A stretch of DNA of 64,000 bases from Blasia pusilla (GCA_050084515.1 CM114271.1:57474001-57538000), one strand, 5' to 3'. Shown: positions 12,011-25,024, counted from the first letter of the stretch. Numbers and translations are program-made. Notes: generated by a model from the letters alone, not told the origin.

Positions 12011-12239
12011 TTGTTGGCTATGGAGAGCTAGAGTGTCGAGACTTTCATGGTAAGGTCTTAGACTAATGGAAAGCCCTTTGATCCGTAGGTCGGTGAGGAG
12101 GCAATATGTGGCCAAGATATCCATGAAGATGGGATAATCTTGGAATACATGCATATTGGCAACGTCGCGAGCACAATAGGTGCTAGAGAGTAGTCAGATC
12201 CTAGAACGAGCCAAACAGTTCTTGTGGGAGGGAACGTAG

Positions 12240-12970
12240 GAATTACGAGTTTGGGAGGATGGTAGAGTGCGCATAATACCTCATCCTTTGTAGAGAGCAC
12301 ATTTGGTGTAGCATGCCCACTAGCAGCTTGGTAACTTTGGAGTGAAGTAGACATATAATTTGCTTGAGATACAATATTGGTGGAGAGGCATGCAAACTGA
12401 AATTTAGCAGTTTGTCGCTAGATGCATGATCATGGACTTAGAGTATAGATGGATTTTCCAATTTTACAAGACCTTTATCTCTAATGGAGCAGCGTAGTCG
12501 TTATGTGTTGGTGATGGTTGAGCATTTCTCCAAGTAGATAGAGTTGGCTGCATTGCTTGACAAAGCGAGTGAGGGAGTAGCGTATGCCTTCCTAGATTGA
12601 GTGTTGAGTCATAATGGTGTGTGATCATAGAAGGCATGAAACTCCTTGGTCTGTTATCATCACAGATGATAACAGACCATGGAGTTTCATGCCTTCTATG
12701 ATCACACATTGATCAACCATCGCACTCCTTTGCGAGATCAACTTGAGATGGATGGACTAGCGGAGAGAGTTATTCAAACAATGAAGAGAGTTACGCAAGT
12801 ATGGCTTGTATAGAGGTCATCTAAGAGATTGGGACCTACAGTTGCTATAACCATGGTTGGCGATGGGATACAGATTCACCAAGCATGCATCCTTAACATC
12901 TTTCTCACTATCTTGTTGCTTTATGGCTAAGAGCCTTATTTACCTACAACCATTTGTTGCAATCTTGGTC
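12240..12970 (+). pseudogene. Ty3/gypsy integrase pseudogene
   Basis: Pieces of the integrase are readable: RSRYVLVMVEHFSK (first part of the catalytic core), EFHAFYDHTLINHRTPLRDQ, and GLAERVIQTMKR (canonical GLAERVVQTLK), then GLYRGHLRDWD and MGYRFTKHASL. Multiple stops and frameshifts break the reading. The core is also interrupted by an inverted duplication at 12618-12708 that replaces sequence before the conserved ITD motif. It follows the reverse transcriptase in the gypsy order RT-RNase H-IN. Confidence 0.8.
12618..12708. repeat. 44-base near-perfect inverted duplication inside integrase
   Basis: Arms 12618-12661 and 12665-12708 are reverse complements with one mismatch in 44 bases and a 3-base spacer (ACA). 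The right arm continues into the readable integrase frame (EFHAFYDH), so the right arm is the original and the left arm is the inverted copy. Confidence 0.95.
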
Positions 12971-13439
12971 AAATGTTGAACCCCAATCATCTTGATGTAT
13001 GAATGCAAGCATGTTCTCAACAAGCTGAGTTGTTTCAGAGAGTAATTCTCATGGCATTTGAGAACTTGGGGATTTTATAGCTTTAGAATACTTTGTGGTA
13101 TGCAACTATGGAGGGAAGGATGTGGTTATCGACCGACGATGTAGAGGTTCCATTAGGAAGAATATATCTACTTGCAGCAGACGACACTTTTGACATTTGA
13201 TATAACCACAAGACATACCATCTTGAGAGTGCATGATGTCTTGCCATCCATATTTGATGTTCTCTTATTGGATGGGAAGAGATAGTATGGTTTGGAAGGA
13301 CTATGTGCATAATTATGCATCATGTCACCTTCCTATTATTGATGGTACGGTTGATCCAAACTTAGCAGTAGTTCTTGTAAACTTACGTTATATGTTTTGA
13401 TTTTGCCTATGGTACAACCACTATGGTGGTCTACAATGG

Positions 13440-14050
13440 GTGTTCAAGAGGGTGGCATATGGCATGTTTGACGCCACCTCTAACTAAGGTTCCTCGGGGA
13501 CAATGGATGTGCCCCCGATGTACATAGAGTAGATACTAGATAGTCATAGATCCATTCTTTTGTTTGTGACATGGATGACAAGAAGACAACTAAAAATGGG
13601 GCCACTTGAAAACCCCATCTTTTTGCTCTTTGCATCTTAGAGATGTGTGTCATGGTAGGTAGGGATCGAGCCAAGAAGGTGATCTGCAAGCATAGGTTAC
13701 CATAGAGAGAGCTTGGGAGAGTGAAGGGGGTATAGCCGAGCAGAGATAGCTTTAGAGATTATTCTCTCTTTGTTGAACGTCTTGGCATAAGGCCACAGAA
13801 CTATGGTCTTCCTTGTCTTATGAGTAACTCAAGGCTCTGATTAGAAAAGTGTATTTGATTTGACATGAGAGATCGAGAGAGATGGAGTTTGTGAGAGAGA
13901 TTTGAATGCTTCTATTTATTGGAGATATGTTGGTACAAGATTGTCTCGATGTCTGGATGCCTTGAGTGAGAACAGTATCTTGTGTATTTGAGTATGTATT
14001 CAGTGACAGCGATGTGTATGCATACGACAAGTAGATCAAGCCCTTCAATA
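13440..14050 (+). mobile_element. 3' end and LTR-like segment of the gypsy element
   Basis: CCTCTAACTAAGGTTCCTCGGGGA at about 13471 (written here as the conserved word CTAAGGTTCC) recurs at about 40386, after the third gag copy. About 13510-13670 matches about 41950-42110 (shared GACATGGATGACAAGAAGA). The segment 13670-14050 matches the LTR family at 7370-7625 and, inverted, at 61310-61720. Exact LTR ends could not be set. Confidence 0.6.
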
Positions 14051-17000
14051 ATCAACTAACTAAGAGGGAGTAAAATTACTTGTGTAGCTAGTGGAAGAAT
14101 AGCCCAGAAATATCTCAGTTGTTGTTGAAATAATAAATCTCCATACTCTACATGGGCCACAGAATCCATTCAGATTGGTGCATCTCCTTGGAAAAACCTT
14201 GATCACGGAAAAAAAAAACCGAAATCCGCAAAAAAACTCTTAGCGCACATGTGATTTTGGAAGAGGGCCCTACACCTTCAAAAGAAATAGGTGAGATACC
14301 TTGTTATGAAGCCAAGACATCATTATCTTCCTCAAATGTTTGCACACCAAGAAACTCACTAAGAGCTATCATAATAGAAGTATCAAAAGAGGCCAACCAA
14401 TCTTCTAACTTTGAAGTGAGAAAGAAAAGTGCAAAGGAGGTATGAGGGATGTCATACAAAAAATTGGGAGAGCATCCAATAAGCTACTTAGGGATCCCCT
14501 ACATCAATGATCTGGGAGATCCAATGTTATAGGTAATCATAGCCGGTTAAAATCTGAATATTTGTTTCATTTGGACAAAAAAATTTTGGCAAGAAACGGA
14601 GGGTTTCTTTGTATGGGGTATCCGAGAACCGGTTAAAAAATCTGATTTTGCCGTTCCCGAATATGAAATACCTGCAATGTATTGGTGTTTATGGAAAAAC
14701 TCCTTGGACCTTCGCCTAGATGAGGTTATCGTAACAAATGAAGGCATTCTACATCTTTCAAAATGGCCTAATCCAAGAACTTTCGACACATAGTCAATGA
14801 AACCAATTGGGAAACCAAGAACCTGAAATCATAAGTAGGTGGGGTGAATATTGAGGGAAGGCATGAAGAAGACCATACCCCAATGATATCTAATATTTAC
14901 TAGGTTGGACTTTAAGGTAGAAAGTTGCTTCACAAAATGGTGATAACCTTGAACCCCTTCTAAAGGAGGACCTACAATGTGGGTATCATAATCAACAAAA
15001 GGGAAGAGACAAGATGGAAATGCTCGAGTTGATGCTTGAAAGGCATAAAAATATGCAATGGCAAAAAGTGGGCCAGCCATATATAAGATCGTCTTGACGC
15101 ATGCCATATGATGATTGAAAAATACTATATTCTCCGGAAGTAGAATGGTGAGAATAGATAATGGGCATATCATAAGCATAGAAAGAGCAGAGAAATGGAA
15201 TGAGACTCACTAGTTGTTCTCTTATAGAGTATAACTCCTCCTATAGGGACACACCAAAAACCAAATTGAATGTGTTAGCCACATCAAGTTGAATCGCTAA
15301 CCAATATGGATGAATATCAAGAGTGGGGCTTATCCCATGAACCACATCCTCACAACCACTAAGGGTTGCTACTCCAAATTGATGAGGAAATAAGTGGGCA
15401 CTAGAGTGGGGACGAAGCTACAAGCAAAGGCATTGAGTAAAACTTTTCCAATATATATAGCCAAAGATCGATCACCATTGAGGCTTATTCATAGTCAATA
15501 AATAACAAGCCCACAAGAGACTAGAGATATAGTATGATAGACTACATGTGGCAATATGTGCACACACCTCATATAGAGAGATAAAGCTACTTACTCAATC
15601 TGCAAGGATAAAGAAATTCCGCAAATAAGAAAAAACCATGCTTCATAGCCCACTTGTTGATAACCCAAGAGTATGACAAAAGTGTTATTGTGAAGACCTA
15701 CTAGCCAAGTTCTAAGTCAAGTCAAGATCAGTTATATAATCCTCCACAAAAGATAGCGCATCGCCACTTGAAGGAAGATGAAGGGCTTCTAACATTGCCA
15801 TTGTGTTTGCACTTGGAACCACCCAAGAGAGAGGGCCAAATCTTTGAGCCGTATATGAAAAGTCACCAACTTGCTCCAAAATTAGGCTACATCGTAGTTG
15901 TTACATTGACAACCTCCTATGATTGGCATGTTGAGTGGGATGAGATGTTCCTAAAGCCTATGCTTTGACTAAATCTCATTCTAAAGATTCTCCCAATGGA
16001 ATTCCCAAACATAAAGCGTTGAATACATAAGAAGGTTTTGCAATGACCTATTGCACCACCCCTTCAAGGTAGAACTAAAACTCATTGGAGTAAGAGTAAA
16101 TCTGAGTAATTGGAGATACAAAGCATCCAAGAGAGATCTAGATGGAGAGAATTAAGGTTAGACAAAGACAACTTTATGATTTACAAGCACTTTAAGAAGA
16201 ATAAATGAACAAAAATAAACAACTAAATTTGAGAAAAAAGGAGAGCGGCCTATATGGTATTAAAAGACGTAACCCAAGAATATGAATGTAGAATGCCCTT
16301 CAAGAGATAGAAAATGCAAGGAAGTACAACGTGGTGAGGTAAAGTCTTGAAATAGTAAGAGAGAAGTATGAGAGGAACTGGCCTATACGAAATCTGTAGA
16401 CAAAAATAGACACCAATGGAGAAAGAAGAAAAACTAGAAACTCCACGTGGTATGAAAAAAATGAGCTCACGAAGACAATCGTAACATAACCAATCATAAT
16501 AAAAACCAATACTTAACTAAAAAGTTATGAAGGGAATTTGGAAACACTAAATAAGAGGATGTTAGGAGAAAGTGAAAGCCAACCACTAATGATTGATATG
16601 AAGGAATGAGCTCAAAATGTTAGGCCAAACATACGGCAAAAGCTTGAGAAAAGAAAGTGGAACCTTTTGAACCAATTGTAACCCAGAGTCACACTATGAA
16701 AAGAGCACAAAGTGTGAAATCGCCTTTAGGTATCTATGATCAAGAAGGATCATATTCATGAGAGAAAGAGGTCCAAAGATCCCAAGAACTTTGGTAAACC
16801 CCAAGATAAGTGGAGAAAAGAAAAACCCAAAGTTCAAGCTTCAAGATAAACAAGTTGAGTTTAAGGTTAGAGTAAGATTGAAATAGCTAGGAGCAAAATA
16901 ATTAACAGTCTTGCATGTCCTCTTCCTCCTCTCTCTCCTGCTACAGATTAGTATATCAACCCAAGACAAGACACTTTCATTAAAGGAGAACAGTTCTATA

Positions 17001-17192
17001 ACTAAAATTTTCTAATTTAATTTTTTCTCTTTTAATAATAAGTGGGAAACTCCTTTATGAGGAAAGTAAAGAGTTTGTAGATTAAAATACTCAATGGAAT
17101 TTTCTTTAAGATTTCATTCATAATAATTTTAGTATAATTAGGGATTTTCCAAGGAGGATAGTTGAATTCCATCTTTTGTTGGTACCACATCG
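14051..17192. other. AT-rich stretch without a gene
   Basis: The short ORFs on both strands have no recognisable motifs. Sequence words are AG-rich on the plus strand and resemble decayed retroelement DNA, but I could not align it to the copies in this window. No RNA gene is seen. Confidence 0.4.
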
Positions 17193-17282
17193 AAATTTGT
17201 GGGGAATTATTTGGGAATTGATTATAACATGGAATTTCCTTTCCATGTTACAATCACTTCCCAAATAATTCCCCACAAATTT
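17193..17282. repeat. Long hairpin, 42-base arms
   Basis: Arms 17193-17234 and 17241-17282 are reverse complements at 40 of 42 positions with a 6-base loop (TTTCCT). The arms begin AAATTTGTGGGGAATTATTT. The structure could be a foldback MITE, a young inverted duplication or a small-RNA hairpin precursor. No terminal target duplication is visible. A partial third copy of the arm (AATTCCCCGACAAAT in modified form) lies just to the right at about 17292-17308. Confidence 0.9.
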
Positions 17283-18793
17283 GTTTCTCGAAAAATTCCC
17301 CGACAAATGATATATGTCAAACATTGAGCTTTTAGACAAATCGAGAACTCATTTTGTATTAGTAACTTAAAATATCCACACTATTTCTATCTTATCAAAG
17401 AAGTAAGTGCTAGAATATGCTTATGACATATTGGTTTTGGTTTCCTTTCCCTTATTGGCTACCACTCATATTAATATTTCATGTTCTCTTGTTAATTGAG
17501 TTCCTACCTCAAAAAATTTAACTAAGACCCCAACACATGACAACAAGCTTAAAGCATCTCCACCCCCACTACAATGAGTGAGTGACTTTCATAAACTTCC
17601 TATTTTCATAGAGCTAATTCAGTTTGACTTTTGAGAGAATTAGCTTTTGATGACCCCCTCATCTTCAAAGCTTGATAAACCTTTCAAACCCTTACATCTA
17701 GCATTCAACCCAACACATCTCTTGGGAATCTAATCTTACCATCATTGCTCAAAGGGTGTGAACAATCTTGAGATATCCCAATATCAGCCATATTTGGATC
17801 TTTTCCATCATAACTAATATTCCATAGCCTTGGGATTCTATAGATAGTCAATTCCATCTCGACATGACTTGCTTGACAAGAATTGCCAATCTTGGCCATT
17901 TGAGTGGCGTCCAATCCGACCTACATGTGGCACCCCTTTGGCAATGGTAAGGCCCTTGCCTAATGAGGCAATACAAGAAATGTTTGGAAGAAGGATACAT
18001 GAGATCGAGAGACATCTATGACGTCTCAAGTATACCAAGAGATGGAGCCATTGTAATTGGTATGGTGCACAATCTTGATCACCAAAGAGTGTTAAGAGTG
18101 GAGATGTTTGAATTGGCTATAGGTGAGCAATAGATAACTGTTTGTATCCAGGGATTGCACAATAGCACCCAATTCCGGCCCACGAAAATCGTCCAATAAT
18201 GAGACCAACCTTATAACATCCAATATATTCTGCTGACAACAATCAAGTGCTAGTAATCTTCCCTTGCGAAACAGATGAGCAGCCACATAACCAGATCCAT
18301 GTCCATTTTCCATTCATAATCAATTCAATCATTGAGATCACTTTTTCTGTCAAATATACCATCCAAAGATACAAAAATAGTTCTTGTGATGATGGTGAAC
18401 TCTCACGAGCAAATGCCCATGACTATTTTCTCCAAAAATCAAATTCCCCCTTACACAAAAAGATGGTTCTTAATTCTTCAAAAAGTGCAAATTTACATTT
18501 GATTCTCCCTTCAGGGTAGACTATCAGTCAGGCCAGGCTGCTACAGTTCAACCATCCACCCACCATATCATGTGTGCAACAGAAGGCTGATAACGGCAGT
18601 GTTCGCTTCGTTGGCTATTTCCACTTCTAGCAGATGAAACCTTACAAGAACTTGGATGCAAGATGCAACCCATGAGACCTTGGGACTAAGTGCACACCAT
18701 CAATTTGCTCCTAGATGGGTGTAAATATCTGAGAAGTGAAGTAAAAGCCTCAGTTTCCCTGATGTCCTGATACCCTTCCTCATTCTTTAGTTC
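17283..18793. other. Region downstream of clpP6, no gene seen
   Basis: It lies 3' of the minus-strand clpP6 stop codon (18794-18796), so its right part will include the 3' UTR. The short ORFs carry no recognisable motif. Confidence 0.4.
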
Positions 18794-21700
18794 TCAGTAT
18801 TCCGTCTCCAAGAGGCCATCAATCAGCCCAATCTCCATAGCCTGCATCAAGCTTGCAAGTGCTTCAGACAATGAGAGTGAAGAACAGCAACAAGTGGTGT
18901 TATGCAAATCAATCGAAATTGGTAACTGGGATGGGTTCAGACAAAGGAAAAAGTGAAAAGAGTCCTATATAGGAAGAACACTATCTCATATACTTTTTAG
19001 TACAGCAAGTACTGTGTGAGTGCCTCATCATGTTAGTGCAGAGTTCAAGATGTCATCCCAAGATACTCTTTACAACATAATCTACTGCCTGAGTTAAGAT
19101 CCCAGAAACCTTGCCAGTGCGGCAGGTGTGGGACAAGTGAGTCTAGGCTACATGACGGGAGGAATAGGTCTGGTGATACCTGTTTAGCAATGTCAGAATA
19201 TATTCATGCTCACAGAGACAGTGCTCATTAAGGAGTCCATCATAGTTTTGCGACCACAGATCATACTGACTTACCATACTGAGTGTTGGTGCTGAGCTTA
19301 CAGGCATCAACCAAGAAACACTTTATAACACTATCTATCTACCTTACCTGGTTGGATCCCCAAAAGGCATTATTTACTGGTACAGTAGCGTTAGGCAGGG
19401 GTGCAGAGCTTCCAGGTATCAACCAACAAACGTTTTAAAACACTATCTATCTTAACTGATTGGGATCCCAATACAAGTGACTTAACAGTGACGCATATGG
19501 GCACATGATGTACAGCGCTAGTGGTACCCACATGGCAATTTTGACATACATTCTTACTCTTTGTGTTGTAAATTTCACACAGGTGACCAGATGATGATAG
19601 TAGATTTCATCCCCAACATCACATATGGTGCAGGACTTTAGGGTTTGGGATTCCTATCCTGCTTTTTTTTTCTTATTCGAGGGAAGGAATGATTAAATTG
19701 ACTTCTTGTCCAAGGAGATCCAGAGGGGATTCATGGGACGAGTATTTGCAAATGTGCAATGATTGAGCAGGAAGAGAGAGGAGTCACCTCTGCAGCAGAG
19801 AAAAAGCGATCACGATCCGTAAAATTCTGTACTCTCTCAAGTGGTTGCCCAGTGAACGCTGCATACATCTTGTCTATTTTCTGTGAACAAGTCCAGCTCA
19901 AACATCATCAGCACAGGACCACGTTAACACCGAAATTTCCAAAGGCTGACAGAAGATAGTACATCTGTCCATTGGTTGGGGCTCAGATGGGGGTGACTAT
20001 AGTGTAAAGGGAACAATATTAATCTGGTATTGACGGACATGTAGCCACAGTTCTCCCTAAAACAGGTTAACAGTAAATCCTTACTTTATCTCTACAACAA
20101 CCACTCAAGGGTGGGTATATCAATTCAATTATTGTGCCATACTGTTCTAAAACTACTTAGAAACTTTAATCCAATACTGATAGTGAATCAAATCCAGGGC
20201 TATAGAATGAGACACTCCTCGAGAAATCAAGAAGAATGGAAATCTGAATTTTAGTGTCCATAGCAACAAAGGGAGTCAGGTGTCGGAGAAAACAAGTCCA
20301 AGAGCACAGGTATCAGCCAGGCTGCAAGCCCCAAGCCCAACACACAAACTCACAAAATGTACTCCACGAACGTGATCAGTCACCGGACCTAAAACTAAAT
20401 ATTCTTCATCAACTGTCAAGTTTTTGTTCCCAGGTAATTATAATCTCTGTTACACCAAAAGCTGCTTTACCAAAAAAGTTTAGTTTGGAATCTTCTGACC
20501 TACTAACGCGGTTACGGGATAGATGATTTACACAACTATGCAATTTTCATTTGGAATGTCAGTGTACACATGGTTGTCATAAAACTTCGTGTTCTCTTAT
20601 ACCAGAGACTGTACTCATTAAGTAGTGCCTGTCCTAGCCTTGCGAACATAGACCCCGCGCCCTGGTTGGACGGTGCTTGAGACTGGGAGACTCTTATACC
20701 AGAGACTGTACTCATTAAGTAGTCCCTTTCGTAGCCTTATACCAGAGAAAAGGAGACAAAGGAAGGGAGAAGGGAAGAACGCACATCACGTGATTGCATG
20801 ACTTCATTCACTTGTCGTCGTACGTCATCTGCAGTTCCCTACAATAATGTAGAAAGAAGTCAAGATAATTCCAGCTTACTACTTTGACTCATGCAGACCC
20901 TCTTTCGATCGTATCTCTTTTTCCTCCATTGCTTCATGTCTCCAATAATGAGAACAAAATGTACTCTATGTTGTTAATATTTTTCTGTTTCTGAGTGTAG
21001 ATGCAACAGAAAGAATTGATTGCAACCACCAAGTACCCAACATTTGACAAACAGTCAAAGCATAATTAACTTTGGAATGAACTGGTAGTCAATCACAGAA
21101 AGAGGGTTCAATGCCGTTCACTGTAACTGGCAAATTAGAAAATTTATGACCATACCAAGACAGAGCTGGACCAGGCTTGAAGGTCTAAGTTTGGTTCCAC
21201 TTATCCCTTATTAAATTCTAAGCCTAAGATTGTATTCCCTTTAGAGAAATCTTAGAAAATGCACACGCAAACAAAAAAACCATATGCGTTCTGAGTAAAA
21301 TCCACAACACTTTAAATAGACAGGGAATTTACCCCACAGCCACCCTGAGGTTGGTGGATCATGATGCGTGCATTTGGCATGGCAAAACGTCTCCCTTTTT
21401 CTCCCCCAGCCAGCAGAAGTGCTCCTTGACTGGCTGCTATTCCGAAGCAAACAGTGCTGACTTTGGGTTTAATCTGAAATGAATCAATGGAGACAGGACA
21501 ACATTGACATAAGTTACTTGAAAGGTATGTGTAATATACAAAAGTGAATTCACAACGCTATTCTCTTGATGAGCAACACAAAAATTGTCAGAATGTGCCA
21601 ACCAGAAAGCTTACATTTCATCTAAAGAGGATGCCACAAATTGTAGCTAACTACTAACTAATACTAGCCTCGATAACCCCATATTGAAGTAGTTAATTCC

Positions 21701-23316
21701 TTATCTGTGAGAAATACGTTCAAACTTTGAGGTAAAAGAAAGCTCTACTACCAGGGGCAGGCAAGTAGTAACCAGTTTTGAAGGCACTACTGGTAAACCA
21801 GAGACTGTGCGTATAGTATAGAGCCTATCGTAGCCTTCCATCCCCTGACAAGTGTGGATGATGCTGGTAGCTGCGATGGGTGGAGGAGGAACAAGAGGAG
21901 AAAGTACTACATCTAACGAGGTAGAATCTCATGTCGAATGTGAGTGGAGATCCAGGTATCACCAAGAACCTCTGGAGAGGACAACTGAGAATCAATCTTA
22001 CAACGAGAGAACCAACCTAGTCTCTAAAACCCCAATACCAACAGAAGCCCAATCATGTGCACCAGTGAAAGACCAGGCTTACCCAAGACATGCAGTCATA
22101 AATGGCTAGGACGGAATATGTACTTCCACCAGGACAATTTATATACATCTGCGACACAACATTGTACGTACGTCAAGTGATGGGCATGAAAACTTAAACC
22201 AAGGGATAAGTTTTTTTTACCACATGATCATCTGGTATCATGAACAAACCTGTAAACTGACATGAAGTACGAACATCCCTCTGTTGTATTACCCATACGG
22301 TACTCCTGCACTCTTCGTTTTGCTAATTTTTCTGACAGACTTTCTGAATGAGAGCGAACGATTGATTCTCTGGACTTTCTTTGTAAGACGTTCTTTCCTA
22401 CGAATCTGATGCTTCACAAGAGTATTAATTAATTCATAGCAAGGATGAACACGCAGTTACCCACCTTAATTTCCTCGTTCTCATCAATTGCTTCCAAAGT
22501 CATGAGCTGAGAGATGACCCGTTGAGCGACCTGGGAATTGACAGGGGACCCAACAAACACGATCCTGTTTCTAAGTAGGACGGTGGACAAATCAGCCGGC
22601 CCAGAGCGTGTCATCACAGCAGGCATAATCGGAGGAGATCCCTTCTTTGCTGCTCTTATGTCTACCGCAACATGACTGTAAAAACAAAGTGCCAGAACCA
22701 TTACACTGCAGCACAGTAAATCTTATTTTTTTTAAACCACAACGGCCGCAAGCCTATCACAGACAGTGCTTTCATGTTCACAGAGCGCTCCCCAATTTCG
22801 CCAAGTCATAATTTTCGCCGCTTAAGTGAAACAAGGGAACGCTGTTGACGAATTTACTACAGAGGTACGGTCAAAAATGTTCCCAAGTTACCAAACAAGC
22901 TTGAGTTTTGCAAGAATGTCGAGGGGCATCAGCTGACTACAGAATGCCTGGATGAAATCACTCCCGACGTCCTAAGCAAGGAATGATTGGAAAGCCATGA
23001 CGCAGTACAAGCACCCTGAATTCTCCTTCACTTACACGCCTTGCTCGGGCCTGCCACTTCGGATGGCGCCGCTAGGGAGGCCACCGACGGCTCCAAGAAG
23101 CCCTCTCGTCTCCTCCTCCTTCTCCTCCTTAAACAACAAACCCGCACCATTACTGTCTAACCTCTTGCTGCTATGCAGATCCGCGCGTGCGGGACGACAT
23201 GCCCGAGCTCTCGAAGTAGTCCGACGTGCCACGCAAAGCCTCCGTCCCGCAAGCTCTCCCTGCAGCGAACTCGCTCCATGAGCTGCCAAAAACGATGGCG
23301 TCCACTGCAACGCCAT
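18794..23316 (-). CDS. CLPP6: Plastid ATP-dependent Clp protease proteolytic subunit ClpP6-type
   Basis: Complete gene, seven coding exons read on the minus strand: 23316-23036, 22675-22465, 22148-22083, 21473-21333, 20838-20785, 19880-19788 and 18841-18794. They join in frame at GT-AG sites to give 297 residues. Residues 1 to about 90 are basic, Ser/Ala/Arg-rich and transit-peptide-like. The mature part reads PPIMPAVMT, then FRNRIVF-like [18 protein letters not shown], then [22 protein letters not shown]. The full Clp triad is present: Ser201 (GIAASQGAL), His226 (IMIHQP) and Asp275 (TDRDRF). It ends [12 protein letters not shown], very like flowering-plant ClpP6. The product should sit in the stromal Clp core, degrading unfolded proteins with ClpC ATPases. 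The frame is open further upstream to an ATG at 23517; I chose 23316 because [14 protein letters not shown] begins the transit-like sequence. Introns 5 and 6 contain diverged direct repeats. Confidence 0.95.
18990..19475. repeat. Diverged direct repeats in clpP6 intron 6
   Basis: Three imperfect units, near 19020-19115, 19285-19370 and 19395-19470, share a pattern like CAACCAA.AAAC..TTTA.AACACTATCTATCT followed by a TGGATCCC-like end. The clearest pair is the last two. They lie within the last intron and do not touch splice sites. Confidence 0.6.
20594..20723. repeat. 33-base direct repeat in clpP6 intron 5
   Basis: The word CTCTTATACCAGAGACTGTA and its continuation, 33 bases in all, occur identically at 20594-20626 and 20691-20723, 97 bases apart. 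Related sequence appears near 19213 (intron 6) and 21797 (intron 3), so the repeat has spread within this gene's introns. Confidence 0.85.
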
Positions 23317-23748
23317 TGCCTGCGTCCAATTCACCCTCTTCCTCGCACCTGTCCACTTCCCAAGACCCGACCCGACTCGACTCGACTCGATTCTACTATC
23401 GTCTCCTCTCCTCTCCTCTGTGCGTGAGGAGAGTGTGACGGCTCCGACTCCGTCCAGTGACAGAGCAGTCCAGTTCCCCACACCTCTCCAAGAGAGAAAG
23501 GAACCACGTCCGCTCACGAAATCTGCACCGCGCGTTTCCTTAGCCCGGCCCTAATGGGGCGTGTCACCTTCCGGGATCCGGGAATAGACGGGCGTTTCCA
23601 GGCCGACGGACAGGGAAAGGAGTTCGTTTTACTAGGGCGTGTCACGCGGAATCCTCTGGGTTTCGGATATCTACGGGGGATCAAATTTTCTCCCGTAGCA
23701 AGATATGAAGTGTCTTCACCATTGCCCCCAACAAAATGTCATATTTAA
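23317..23748 (-). promoter_or_regulatory. Upstream region of clpP6
   Basis: This CpG-rich stretch directly upstream of the clpP6 start probably holds its 5' UTR and promoter. An alternating CTCGACTCGA-type repeat lies at about 23368-23393. Its ORFs are extensions or antisense shadows of the clpP6 first exon. I cannot point to a TATA box. Confidence 0.4.
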
Positions 23749-23935
23749 TCTATATTATTATGGGGACAGTGCCTTCTTATTTATAAACACCTAATTGAAC
23801 GAAAAAAATGTTTCACCCGTTAGGAGTAACAAGAAAAATTTTGAATTTGTATGTAGCATCATCAATTTCTTCTCGAGCTATACACTAGTTCTTAAACATT
23901 TTTTTATTTCACATGCATGGCGCCCACCTTACTAG
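23749..23935 (+). mobile_element. 187-bp Helitron-like non-autonomous element
   Basis: It starts TCTATATTATTATGGGG after an A and ends ACTAG before a T, the A|TC...CTAG|T arrangement of plant Helitrons. The sequence before the end (ATGCATGGCGCCCACCTTACTAG minus its ends) parallels the hairpin end of the 108-bp element at 47292-47399, as does the GTGCCTTCT word near the 5' end. No coding capacity. Confidence 0.65.
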
Positions 23936-25024
23936 TGGGAAAGATGGGGAAGAGCTCTTAAGAATCAAAGAAATGTTTTTCCCATGTCATGTATGGATTA
24001 TTGATAGGGGAACTAATTTGATGTGGGGTAGTAGAAAAGAGTGTAGGTATACTTTTGAGGTTCAATGTTCACATAGGCCTATGGGGGGCATTTGCAATGG
24101 AGATCCACTTAGAAAGCATCTCCATTGACTACACAAAGTGACCTTAAAACATTGACCTTACAAGTGAGGAATCCAATATCGTAAAACAATGGTCTTTCTA
24201 GGAATTGAAGGCAATATTCAAACGATCTTCCATAGGTCCTCATGGAGACTCCAAATTTGTCAATTTGCTCACATATGTATTGTCAATTGCATCTACCTTT
24301 GAGCAAGCAATGCTAATACATCCTCGGTCACCACTCCACCTTCATGATATCTTGATCATGCCTTCGATCAACCTATACTTTGACATCATGCTATAGTCAA
24401 TCCCAAGTTGACGAAGTGCTTTTAAGAGTGGTGATAGGGAATCTACTACAATTCTTCATTTCTTGTATTTCCATTATTTTTAAAGTTCTAGGATGAGAAC
24501 CTTTTGCAACATATAGAATTGTTCCATTTGATACCTCATATATGGGATCACCAATTTGCTTGTGGTTTTCTTTCCCATTTTTTTCTTCTTTTTCCTCCCT
24601 ATGGTAGAGTTCTTAAATCAGCCCAAGGAGAGAAAGCCCAAGCTCTCTATTGCTCATCAATAGAGAGCTTTTCAACATCTTGAGGACACACTCATGTTTG
24701 TGCCAATCTTAAGGTGTCATAAATTCAAAGAGGTAAGCGAGATCACATTAAGGCTTGGAGGCCATGTATTGTCATTATTCTAGGGGGTCATGTCGGCATG
24801 ATATTGTAGAGGGAATCTATATTATAGGTCATCCTTCCCTTATGTGAGTGGCACTCTTTGAGGGGTTGTCATCTCTTACGTCTCTTATGGCAGATTCAAA
24901 TGTCTTAGTTGGTTATGCCACTTAAGCCTACGAGGCTTAAGCAAGATGTATAACTAGAGGGAATATCCTCTATTTGTAGGTCTTTCTTTCTTATATTTAT
25001 AGTTGGTTCCTATGGAAAGGACCA
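23936..25024. mobile_element. Decayed repeat DNA with a 13-bp hairpin
   Basis: No supportable gene. Around 24840-24930 the sequence begins to match the retroelement region at 9830-9910. A perfect inverted repeat lies at 24640-24670: AAGCTCTCTATTG, five bases, then its reverse complement. Confidence 0.45.
24640..24670. repeat. Perfect inverted repeat (13-bp arms, 5-base loop)
   Basis: AAGCTCTCTATTG CTCAT CAATAGAGAGCTT, exact in both arms. It resembles the hairpins at 2.5-3.0 kb in form but not in sequence. Confidence 0.9.

Noticed and set aside
22997-23438. Plus-strand ORFs (94, 84 and 70 aa) over the clpP6 first exon
   Set aside because: They are antisense shadows of the clpP6 transit-peptide exon, which is supported by in-frame splicing to conserved exons.
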